From: Mycoavidus cysteinexigens_B
GTDB lineage: Bacteria; Pseudomonadota; Gammaproteobacteria; Burkholderiales; Burkholderiaceae
DNA length: 64,000 nucleotides
Direction: 5' to 3'
Assembly (NCBI GenBank): GCA_031963465.1
Contig: JASSUG010000003.1
Coordinates: forward strand, 186,001 to 250,000
In this document: one piece after another, positions 9,601-20,600 of the stretch
How positions within the stretch are numbered: the stretch's first letter is position 1
How the letters are laid out: the number at the start of each line of letters is the position of its first letter
The notes under the pieces: generated by a model
The model's database searches: none
What the model was told of the DNA's origin: nothing
What the model saw: only the letters and a program-made list of their open reading frames with translations
Made by a program: the position numbers and the translations under genes

Positions 9601-9640
9601 CAATTTCACTGTATTTCACGCAATTTCATTGTATTTCACG
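9601..9640 (+). repeat. 20-bp direct repeat, two copies
   Basis: CAATTTCACTGTATTTCACG at 9601-9620 is repeated at 9621-9640 with one change (C to T). A partial copy precedes it. The ATTTCAC core recurs about every ten bases. Confidence 0.85.
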
Positions 9641-9727
9641 GCGGGCCTTTGATTTCCGTGCAATAAATGACGGTAGCGCCCCCTAGTGTTCATAGGGGTT
9701 TGCGCAGGCTTTACATAGAAATATCCT

Positions 9728-9886
9728 TATAAATCAATAGCTTATTTTTTTGCTTCTTAGAAGAGTATTATCAACCACGGTATCAGCAAAAAAAGATACA
9801 CCACCTCTCTGAGCGTGCGGAAAAAATTGGATTCGACTATTTAAAAAGCTATATAAATCAATAATTTATACTTTTTCTTAGAAGAT
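9728..9886 (+). repeat. Imperfect direct repeat pair upstream of the BKACE-like gene
   Basis: Two copies of a roughly 36-base sequence lie at 9728-9764 and 9852-9886. Both begin TATAAATCAATA, continue through T-rich sequence, and end CTTCTTAGAAGA or TTCTTAGAAGA, which contains a short palindrome. The second copy ends just before the Shine-Dalgarno at 9887. This could be a duplicated operator or promoter; the function is unknown. Confidence 0.75.
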
Positions 9887-9901
9887 AAAGGAGGCCATAT
9901 C

Positions 9902-11542
9902 ATGAAATCGTCGATGTATATTACAGCGGCTCCTGTTGGGGCAGTACCCAAATATATTGATCCGCTTGAACCCACATTTATATCCAGCCTTATCCTTGAT
10001 TATCTCATTTCCGACGGTGAAAAGCAGAGCATTTTTGAGATTCTGAAGCAAGAAAATTGGACCTTCACAAGCGCTGGTGGTATCGCCCTTCAATTCGGCT
10101 ATCGCGAAAATTTTACGCATGAGGCCTGTAATAGCCTAACCGCCTCCGAACAAGAGTTAGCGGTGCAAGCGCTAGATCGCGCTGGCTGGCTAAACCACGG
10201 TGACGGTTGGATAAACCCCGCTACCTGCCATATCGCAGGGCCTCAAACCTTTAAATTGAAGCGAGATCTTCTTAATCTGCTGCCTTCACAAAAGCTGATT
10301 AGAAAGCTCGTCTTGCAGCTGACTACTTACGGCTGGCAAGCTAGTCAAAATGGGGATCTGCTATGGCCCTATCCTCGCGTACATAGCTATCTACCTCCTG
10401 AAATAGTCACCGACATCAAACTCCTGTCTCCGACAGTTTTTGAAACCCTGCTTAACATCGGATGGAAATACCAACCTTCTGGGTATTGGCATCCTGGAAA
10501 AGCGTGTTCACCCCATATGCCCATTTCTCCTACTAAAATTATCGAGGAATGTCATCTTTCATTTCGGGAGGGAGCAGCTATCGTACATTTACACACTAGA
10601 GATACAAGTGATCAGCGTAGCGAGACTCTTCCTGGCTTAGGTGCTTCTCTCTCAAGTAGTCAACAAGCAAATCACATTGACCTAGCGCAATTTGACCTCA
10701 TCGTGCCGGCCATTTTGGAGCAAGATCCTGACGGAGTAATCAATCTTTCGACAAGTGTACGAGGTAACAAAGCAGCATTTGACAGTCCATTACGACGCGC
10801 TCATTTAAAGCCTTATGGAGTGAGTAAGTTGGTTCCAGATATAGCGTCATTCAGCCCTGGGCCAGTGCTCTTTCAAAGTGGAGGAGGCTATGAAAATCCT
10901 CCGGATTTTATCGATGCGCAATTAGCTCACTTTAAAGCCCACCATATTCTCCCTGAAGTGGAAGTGTTCAATCTTACAATTTTAAATAACGCACTTACTA
11001 CCTATAAGGAAGCGTTAGAAGAACTGGGAACGTCTGTACTATTCATGCTGGTAGCCGGCGTCGATCAGCATAAAAGGGTAGCAGAAAGCGAAGAGATGGT
11101 TGATGACTCATTAATTCCTCCTGCCCTTCGTCAACGTATCAGCGATCTATTGCAGGCTGATGACACAGCATCACAAGCACTAGCGGCTGAACTGGCCACA
11201 GCATGTCTCTTGCCGATTACTCAACGCATCCGGCAATGCTGTCCTGCCTCTATGATTTCAATGTTATTGCCAGGCAATATGCACGCTATTTTGACGACGG
11301 TTGCCTTAGCACTCGATTTAGATGGTATCCGCGTTGGTTTAGAAGATTCACTGACGGTCTTTGATGAACTTGTGCCAGGTCGTATTCGTAAGGCATCTGG
11401 CACGAGTGAGCAAGTGCGAGCGACCCGCTTAGCGCTCGAAGCTCAAGGAATATCTGTCATTACCCCTGAGCATTTAAGAGATAGGCTCAACCTACCCCGT
11501 GAAGGGGTCCAATTATTTTGTCGTATTTCAGCTAATTCCTGA
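9902..11542 (+). CDS. BKACE/DUF849-like beta-keto acid cleavage enzyme with inserted repeat domain
   Basis: The outer parts match the beta-keto acid cleavage family, which uses a metal ion and acetyl-CoA to convert a 3-keto acid into acetoacetate and a shorter acyl-CoA. Residues 5-21 (MYITAAPVGAVPKYIDP) are the family N-terminus. SPHMPISPTKIIEE follows at 203-216, then GAAIVHLHTRDTSD with likely metal-binding His229 and His231, NLSTSVRG, PEVEVFNL and GIRVGLEDSL. About 180 residues (roughly 22-200) are inserted between the first two blocks; usual family members are near 270-310 residues, this one is 546. The insert holds four copies of a motif with GW or NW (W53, W96, W145, W188) every 43-49 residues. 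The family's GIGR-type segment is replaced by PGNMH, so activity is not assured. It has a strong ribosome-binding site and lies 68 bases before the NRPS. Confidence 0.75.
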   Translation: MKSSMYITAAPVGAVPKYIDPLEPTFISSLILDYLISDGEKQSIFEILKQENWTFTSAGGIALQFGYRENFTHEACNSLTASEQELAVQALDRAGWLNHGDGWINPATCHIAGPQTFKLKRDLLNLLPSQKLIRKLVLQLTTYGWQASQNGDLLWPYPRVHSYLPPEIVTDIKLLSPTVFETLLNIGWKYQPSGYWHPGKACSPHMPISPTKIIEECHLSFREGAAIVHLHTRDTSDQRSETLPGLGASLSSSQQANHIDLAQFDLIVPAILEQDPDGVINLSTSVRGNKAAFDSPLRRAHLKPYGVSKLVPDIASFSPGPVLFQSGGGYENPPDFIDAQLAHFKAHHILPEVEVFNLTILNNALTTYKEALEELGTSVLFMLVAGVDQHKRVAESEEMVDDSLIPPALRQRISDLLQADDTASQALAAELATACLLPITQRIRQCCPASMISMLLPGNMHAILTTVALALDLDGIRVGLEDSLTVFDELVPGRIRKASGTSEQVRATRLALEAQGISVITPEHLRDRLNLPREGVQLFCRISANS

Positions 11543-11547
11543 GGGTA

Positions 11548-11582
11548 ATCCCCCCACAGGCGTTGGGGTGATGGTCTTTTTT
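11548..11582 (+). terminator. Weak terminator-like hairpin between BKACE-like gene and NRPS
   Basis: An imperfect stem pairs ATC-CCCC with GGGG-GAT around an 8-9 base loop and is followed by TCTTTTTT. It may lower but need not block transcription into the NRPS. Confidence 0.45.
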
Positions 11583-11610
11583 AAATTTCGAGCAGAAGTC
11601 GGAGTCGTGT

Positions 11611-14600
11611 ATGACTATTGGCGTTGATTCGGTTATCTATCCTCTAGCCCCGGTGCAGGCAGAGATTTGGCTTGCGCAGCAAATTGATCCGCATAGCCCT
11701 GTTTATAAAGTTGCTCAGTTCACGGTGATTGATGGGCCTATTGAGCCTGTGATTTTTGAAGCTGCTTTGCGCCAGGTAGTGGAAGAAGCACAGAGTGTGC
11801 GCCTGCAATTTATCAATAGTGGCGATGGTGTGAAGCAATTCGTTGCTTCACCGAAGTGGACACTAACGACGTTCGATTTCAGTGCAGAGTTGGATCCTCA
11901 AGCTGCAGCTGAAGCCTGGATGAAGGCCGATTATGAGAAGCCGGTCGATTTATTCAATGGTTCTTTATTTGGCTATGCGTTATTAAAAGTAGCCGCCGAT
12001 AAATTTCTTTGGTATCAGCTCAATCACCATATCACGATGGATGGATTTGGACGCTCGCTCATCACGCAACGTGTGGCCGACGTGTATAGCGCGATGGTTG
12101 AGGGTCAAGCCGTTACACCTTGTCCGTTTGGAACGCTGTCGCAACTGCTACAAAGCGAGGCTCAATATCGTGCGTCCCAGCAATCGACCGAGGATAGGGC
12201 TTATTGGCTAGAACGCTGTTCTGACCTGCCAGAGCCTGTCACACTGGCGAGCCGTCGTGCACCGGCTTCTCATGATTCTTTGCGGCACACAACTTATTTA
12301 GCCCCTTCTTATCTGCAAGGATTTGGCGCCTCTCAATCTTTTGCACGCGATGTGGCAGCCTTCAGCACCGCCTCGATGGCAGCATACCTATATCGGTTAA
12401 CGGGTATGCAAGACGTAGTAATAGGCTTTCCCGTTACGGCTCGTAGCACAGTAGAGCGAAGCATTCCTGGCATGGTCACTACGACTCTACCGATACGTCT
12501 AAGCGTGCAGCCCAATATGAGCCTGATGTCTTTGATGGAGCAGACGACCCAGGAAATTCGCCACACCCTCAAACATCAACGTTATCCCGGTGAAGTGCTA
12601 CGGCGAGATTTAGCATTGGCACCTCACCAACGGTTATTTGATGTCATCATTAATATTGTGCCGTTTAATCATGATGTATCCTTTGGCGGGCACTTATCAA
12701 CGCTGCATACGATTGAAACGGGGCCTGTCGAAGACCTTTCGGTTCGTATCTATCCACAGTCGAATAATCAAAACCTGCGCATTGATTTTAATGCGAATCC
12801 TGCATGTTATACCTCGGCAGAGCTCATCGCTCACCAGCGCCGTTTTCTACGCTTCCTCGAAAGACTGGCGACTAACCCTAATCAGTCGATTAACGAGATT
12901 GATTTACTAGATGCCGCTGAGCGGCAGCAGCTACTGATTGAATGGAATGCGACCGCTTCGCCGTATCCAGAGCATGATTGTCTGCATCAGTTATTCGAAG
13001 CTCAAGTTGAGCGTACACCCGATGCTGTTGCGTTGATACGAGAAGAGCAGAGCATCAGCTATGCGCAACTCAATGCGCAGGCAAACCGCCTGGCGCATTA
13101 TTTGCAAGGGTTAGGCGTGCAGCCAGATAACTGTGTCGCACTATATGCGCAGCCAAGCTTAGAGATGGTGGTTGGGATGCTGGCCATCCTCAAAGCGGGT
13201 GGCGCCTATGTGCCGTTGGATCCGAATTATCCGATTGAGCGGCTAACCGAGATGGTGGCAGATAGTGCGCCTGTGGCTCTGCTCAGCATAGGTGTGCCGC
13301 ATGCTGCGGTCACAGCATGTTTAGGCAAGGATGTTCCCGTCATAGATTTACAAGCGGATGCCGCGCGCTGGCAATACGCTAGTAAGCAAAATCCTCAAGT
13401 ATTTGGCTTGCATGCGAAGCATTTGACCTACGTAATTTATACGTCTGGTTCCACCGGTCGGCCAAAAGGGGTCATGGTCACCCATCAAGGCGTGGTCAAT
13501 TTAGTCACGGCAATGGCTGAGCGGCTTGAATTAAGCTCGCAAGACCGCATGCTGCAATTTGCATCACTCTCCTTTGATGTGTCGGTCGAAGAAGTGTTTG
13601 TGACATTAACTCGTGGTGCCGCGTTGGTACTCCGCACCGATGCGTGGTTGGCCGGCGCTCAGCAATTCTGGTCACTGTGTGACGCCAACCAAATCAGCGT
13701 GATGGATGTGCCGGTGCAATTTTGGGCGCAATTAGCGCAAGAACAGGTGCCTGCGGCTCAGAGTGTGCGCGCGATTTTGATTGGCGGCGATGCGTTAAGC
13801 GCGTCAGCGCGTCAAGCTTGGTTTGGCGGCACTGGCTATCGACCACGTCTGTTGAATGTTTATGGTCCTACTGAAACGACGATTAGCTCGACGGTGCATG
13901 AAGTGACTGCCGATGACAATCGATGGCGCATCATCGGTCGCCCGATTGCAAATACGCGTTTGTATGTGTTGGATGAGGCAATGCGACTTGTGCCATTAGG
14001 GGAGATTGGGGAGCTTTATATTGGCGGGGCAGGGGTGGCGCGTGGTTATTTAAATCGCCCCGAATTAACGGCTGAACGGTTTCTGCCTGACACCTTCAGT
14101 GATCAAGCTGATGCGTGGATGTATAAGACAGGTGATCTGGTGCGTTATCTCCCGGATGGCAATCTAGAGTTTCTGGGGCGTAATGACCACCAAGTGAAAA
14201 TACGGGGGTTCCGGGTTGAGCCTGGCGAGATTGAAACCTGCCTAACTGAATCTCCGCAGGTGCGAGAAGCGGTAGTGCTCGCGTTAGAAGAGGGAAGTGC
14301 TAAACGTTTGATTGCGTATGTCGTTGCTGAACCTGACGAACAACTGGTCCATTCATTACGTGCACACCTTGCAGCCAGATTGCCTGAGTATATGGTGCCA
14401 GCCGCTTTCGTGCGCTTAAATGAACTGCCATTAACCCCCAACGGCAAGCTCGACCGCCGAGCATTGCCTGCACCAAATGACGAAGCCTTTGCCCGTCAAG
14501 CGTATGAAGCACCACAAGGCGAGATTGAAGCCACGTTGGCAAACATCTGGGCTGAATTGCTTGGCATTGAGCGCGTCAGCCGTCACGATAACTTCTTCGC

Positions 14601-17600
14601 CCTTGGCGGTCATTCGCTGCTTGCAGTACGCCTAATGAATCGGGTTGCCGCGGTAGGCTCTGAGTTACCGTTATCAGTCTTGTTTGCTGCACCCAACCTA
14701 GCCGCATTTGCCGCAGCCGTGAGCGAATGTTTGGCTCAAGCAAAAAATTTCCTCCCTGCGATCAAGCCGTTGCCGCGTGATGGTGCTCTGCCTCTATCAT
14801 TCGCCCAGCAACGTCTATGGTTCTTGGCTCAATTTGATGGCGTCAGCGATATTTATCATATATCACTGGCTTTTCGCCTGAAGGGGAAGCTGGATCGAGC
14901 TGCTTGGCAGCATGCACTCAATACCTTGTTTGCGCGTCACGAGGCGCTGCGCTCAAGGTTCACCACGATTGACGGCCAGCCCAAGGTCCAGTTGCTCTCA
15001 CCCGAGTTAGAACTGCCGCTCCATTGGCATGACTTGCGGGGGAGCCCCGATGCTCATGAACAACTGGAACGCTTAAATGCTAAAGAAGCGCAGGCACCAT
15101 TCAATTTGGAGAAAGGGCCGCTGATTCGTGCGCGCCTGATCCAGCTTAAAGACGATGAGCATGTATTCTTGCTGACCCAACATCATATTGTTTCAGACGG
15201 CTGGTCAATTGAGGTGCTGGTGCGCGAATTAAGCGCACTGTATGCGGCCTACCTGGCAGGAAAGCCTAATCCGCTGCCGCCGTTGGCGATCCAGTATCCA
15301 GACTATGCAGCCTGGCAGCGCCAATGGCTCTCAGGTGAACGACTTCAAACGCAAAGCTCGTACTGGCGTACAGCGCTAGCTAATGCGCCAGTGCTGATCG
15401 ACCTGCCTAGCGACCGGCCGCGCCCCCCGCGGCAATCTTTTGCTGGAGCGCGCGTGCCAATTCGCCTGAATGCGCAGATGACGCGCGCGCTCAAACAACT
15501 GAGCCAAAAGCATGGTGTGACTCTGTTCATGACCTTATTGGCTGCGTGGGGCGCGGTCTTGTCTCGGCTCTCGGGCCAAGACGACATGGTGATTGGCATC
15601 CCTAGTGCCAATCGTGGCCACCCGGAGATCGAATCTTTGATTGGCTTTTTCGTTAACACGCTGGCTCTGCGTATCGATTTAGCGGGCGCACCGAATACCG
15701 TTAAGCTGCTCGAACGCATTCAACATAGCACACTGTCCGCCCAGGCTCATCAAGATCTGCCGTTTGAGCAAGTGGTTGAAATCGTGCAACCGCCACGCAA
15801 ACTTGACCACACGCCTCTATTTCAAGTCATGTTTGCCTGGCAAAACCATGAAGCCAGCGTTTGGTGCTTGCCCGCTCTCGAGGTCACTCCCGTTACCTTG
15901 AACCGTGAGATTACTGTCAAGTTTGATCTTGAACTAGGTCTGCAAGAGATCGGTGATGAAATTATTGGGGAATTGCTTTATGCAACCTCCCTGTTTGATC
16001 ATCAAACGATTGAGCGGCAGGTCGGCTATCTGCATACGATGTTGCAAGCGATGACAGACGATGCGACGCGATCAATTACCCAAATTGATCTCCTGGCACC
16101 TGCTGAGCGAGCTCTTTTGCTTCAAACATGGAACGAGACAACCGCGCCGTATCCGGTACACCTTTGCCTGCATCAGTTATTCGAAGCACAAGTTGAGCGG
16201 ACCCCTGATGCCGTTGCGCTGATAAGAGAAGAGCAGAGTATCAGCTATGCGGAACTCAATACGCAAGCGAACCGCCTGGCGCATTATTTGCGAGAGTTAG
16301 GCATACAGCCAGATAGCCATGTCGCGCTATATGCGCAGCCGAGCTTACAGATGGTGGTTGGGATACTCGCTATCCTCAAAGCGGGTGGGGTCTATGTGCC
16401 ATTGGATCCGAACTATCCTGCTGAGCGTTTAACCGATATGGTGGCAGATAGTGCACCTGTGGCAGTACTTAGCATCGGCACTCCCGATGCTGCAGTTACC
16501 TGGTGTTTAGACAACAACGTTCCGACTGTGGATTTACAAGCTGATGCCGCGCTATGGCGGTATGGTAGTGATGAGAATCCGCATCCTTTAGGATTGAACG
16601 CGAAGCATTTGGCATACGTAATTTATACATCAGGTTCTACTGGTCTGCCGAAAGGCGTGATGGTCACTCATCAAGGCGTGGTCAATTTAGTCGCGGCGAT
16701 AGCAGATCGTCTTGAGTTAAGTGCGCAAGATCGTGTGTTGCAGTTTGCGTCACTCTCCTTCGACGTGTCGATCGGAGAAGTGTTTACGACGTTAACCCGT
16801 GGTGCAGCGCTGGTGCTTCGCACAGAGGCATGGCTGGCCGGCGCTCAACAATTTTGGTCGCTATGTGAAGCCAATCAAATCAGCGTGATGGATTTGCCGG
16901 TGCAGTTTTGGTCGCAATTAGCGCAAGAACAGGTGCCTGCGGCCCAGAGTGTACGTGTGATCATAATTGGAGGCGATGCGCTAAGCGCGTCAGCACGTCA
17001 AGCTTGGTTTAATGGTACTGGTTATCGACCACGTATATTAAATATCTATGGCCCGACTGAAACGACGATTGGCTCGACCGTGCATGAAGTTACTGCCGAT
17101 GACAATCGGTGGCGCCTCATTGGAAAACCAATTGCGAATACTTATCTCTATGTGTTGGATGCGGCAAGGCAACTCACACCCTTAGGGGCAGTTGGAGAGC
17201 TGTATATCGGCGGGGTCGGGGTGGCGCGGGGTTATTTAAACCGCCCCGAGTTGACAACTGAGCGTTTTTTGCCTGACCCATTTGCTGATCAAGCTGATGC
17301 GCGGATGTATAAGACAGGTGATTTGGTACGTTATCTCCCAGATGGCAATCTGGAGTTTTTGGGTCGAAACGACCATCAAGTCAAGTTACGGGGTTTTCGT
17401 GTTGAGCCTGGCGAAATAGAAGCCTGTTTGACTGAGCATCCACAGGTGCATGAAGCGGTAGTGCTTGCATTAGGAGGAGGGAGTACGAAGCGTCTGGTGG
17501 CGTATGTGGTTACTGAACCAGATGAGCATCTTGCGCATAGCTTACGTGCGCATGTTGCTGCGGGATTACCGGCGTATATGGTGCCAGCTGCTTTTGTACG

Positions 17601-20600
17601 GCTCGATGCATTTCCGCTCACGCCGAACGGCAAGCTTGACCGCAAAGCCCTACCTGAGCCAGATCAAGCCGCTTTTGCTCATCAAGCGTATGAAGCGCCG
17701 CAGGGAGAAATAGAGACAGCACTGGCTCGCATTTGGGCTGAATTATTAGGTCTTGAACAAGTCAGCCGCCAAGATAATTTTTTTGAACTCGGCGGCCACT
17801 CGTTGCTTGCCGTGCAAATGATTGAGCGGCTGCGCCATTTTGGCTTAAAGCTTCCTGTCAAAGCATTATTTAGTACGCCGACGCTTAGCATGCTCGCGCA
17901 ATCGTTGGACCAGCAGCAGGAAGAAGTGGTGGTGCCGCCCAATCTCATTACGCCCGATACAACCAAGCTCATTCCGGAGCTGCTGCCATTGATTGATCTC
18001 ACTCAATCAGATATCGATCAGATCGTCTCACAAACGCCAGGTGGGATAGCTAATATCCAGGATATTTATGCATTATCCCCCCTGCAAGATGGCATCTTCT
18101 TCCACCACCTGCTAGCGACTGCAGGTGACCCCTATCTCTATATCAGTCAACTACGCTTTGCTAACCGGGGGTTGCTTGAGCGCTATTTGGAAGCGGTTCA
18201 GCAGGTGGTGAATCGCCACGATATTCTGCGCACTGCCTTTTTTTGGGAGCATTTATCTACCCCGGCTCAAGTGGTTTTGAGGCACGCGCCGGTATCCGTC
18301 ACGGAACTCGCATTAGACTCAGCGCATGGGTCAATTGCTGAGCAACTTCGGCAGCGCTTTGATCCCGGCCATCATCGTATCGCTTTGACGCAGGCACCAT
18401 TGCTGTATTTTGTGGTTGCGCAGGATACTGATGGCAGTTGGCTAATGGTGCAATTAGTCCATCATTTGGTTGGGGACCACTCATCCACTGAACTAATGCA
18501 CGCTGAAGAGCACGCTTTCTTAAAAGGCCAAGGTGGTGCGCTACCTGAGCCTCAACCGTTCCGCCATTTAATCGCGCAGGTGCGGTTAAGTTCAAATTGG
18601 CAAACGCATGAGAGTTTCTTTAGCAAGATGTTGGCCGATATAGAAGAACCCACGCTGCCCTTTGGTTTGTCTGACGTCCATCTTAACGGTTCACAACTAA
18701 AAGAATCATCTCGCCTGTTGCCGCAGGCTTTAAATGATCGTTTACGCACTCAAGCTAAACGAGTCGGCGTGAGTCTAGCTAGCCTCTGCCATTTAGCTTG
18801 GGCTCGGGTGCTGGCGCATACCAGCGGACAACCGCAGGTGGTGTTCGGTACGGTGCTATTAGGCCGGATGCAAAGTGGTAGAGAGATCGATCGGGCGATG
18901 GGTCTTTTTATGAACGTTTTACCCCTGCGGATTGATCTAAATGACGCTAGCGTCGAGCACAGTGTACGCGAGACCCACGCGCGCTTAGCCGCTTTGCTCG
19001 AACATGAGCATGCTTCTCTCGCATTAGCACAACGCTGTAGTCATGTGCCCGCCGGGACACCTCTGTTTAGTGCATTACTAAACTATCGACACAACACAGT
19101 GCAGTCGGGTGAAGAGCAAACCATACCCGGCATGGAGCTGCTATATGTAGAAGAGCGCGACAACTATCCGCTTGGGTTGTCGGTGGAAGATTCTGGCCAG
19201 TCGCTGGGGTTAACGGCTCAGATCGTGCAGCCATTCGAGCCTGAGCAGGTGTGTGACTATATGCAAAAGACCTTGGAAAGCTTAGCTGAAGCGCTAGAGC
19301 GTGCGCCGCAAATGCAGGTGCGGCAATTGGAGACGGTGCCTGATGCTGAGCGAGCTTTGCTACTTCAGACGTGGAATGCAACGACTAAATCGTATCCAAC
19401 GCATCAGTGTCTGCATGAATTATTCGAAGCCCAAGTTGCATGCGCCCCCCATGCTGTTGCGTTAATCCTAGAAGAACAGAGCATCAGTTACACAGAACTC
19501 AATCTGCGCGCAAACCGCCTTGCCCATCGTTTGATAGACCTGGGTGTAGGGCCTGATAGCCGTGTAGCCTTATATGCACCACCTAGCATAGAGGTGATTA
19601 TAGGTATGCTAGCGGTGCTCAAAGCAGGGGGGGCTTATGTACCACTAGATCCGAATTATCCCACTGAGCGCTTAGTGGATATGGTAAAGGACAGTACCCC
19701 AGTCGTCTTGCTAAGCATTGATGCACCCCATGCCATGGTGGTGCACTGCTTGAACGCTGATGTTCCGATCCTCGATTTACTCGCTGATGTAGCGCAATGG
19801 CAGCACCACAGTACGCGCAATCCTGCACCCTATAAGCTTGCACTGAATACAGAACACTTAGCCTATGTGATGTATACCTCAGGTTCCACCGGACGGCCAA
19901 AAGGGGTGATGGCCCAACACCGTAGCGTGGTTAATTTAGTGAGCGCGATAGCCGAGCAGCTTGATATTCGCCCACAAGACCGCATGCTGCAGTTTGCTTC
20001 ATTATCATTCGATGTTTCTATCGAAGAGGTGTTTGTCACATTAACTCGCGGCGCAACCTTGGTGCTGCGTACTGATGCGTGGTTGGCGGGGGCCGAGCAA
20101 TTTTGGTCTTTATGCGAGGCGAGCCAGATCAGTATGCTGGATCTGCCCATGCAGCTTTGGGCGCAATTGGCTCAAGCTCAGCTACCCGTTGCACCTTGTG
20201 TACGCGCGATCATCATTGGTGGCGAAGCGTTAAGTGCCGTAGCGTGTCAGGCATGGTTTGCTGGCGCTGGCCATCGGCCTCGCTTGTTAAATGTCTATGG
20301 TCCCACTGAAACGACGATTAGCTCGACCGTGCATGAAGTCACCGCCGATGATAATCGGCGGTGCCTGATTGGAAAACCAATTGCGAATACCTATCTATAT
20401 GTGTTGGATGCGGCAAGGCAACTCGTACCGTTAGGGGCGGTTGGGGAGCTGTATATTGGTGGCGTCGGGGTAGCGCGGGGCTATTTAAACCGTCCTGACT
20501 TGACAGCTGAACGTTTCTTGCCTGACCCGTTTAGTGATCAAACTGATGCGTGGATGTATAAGACCGGCGATTTAGTGCGTTATTTGCCCGATGGCAATCT

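Larger units (their letters stand above)
9347..9901. other. Gene-free spacer before the biosynthetic cluster
   Basis: About 555 bases without a supportable gene. Minus-strand reading around 9305-9547 gives no protein family I recognise. It holds a 20-bp direct repeat (9601-9640), an imperfect direct repeat pair (9728-9764 and 9852-9886) and a strong ribosome-binding site (AAAGGAGG, 9887-9894) for the next gene. The second half is AT-rich and is the likely promoter region of the cluster. Confidence 0.6.
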
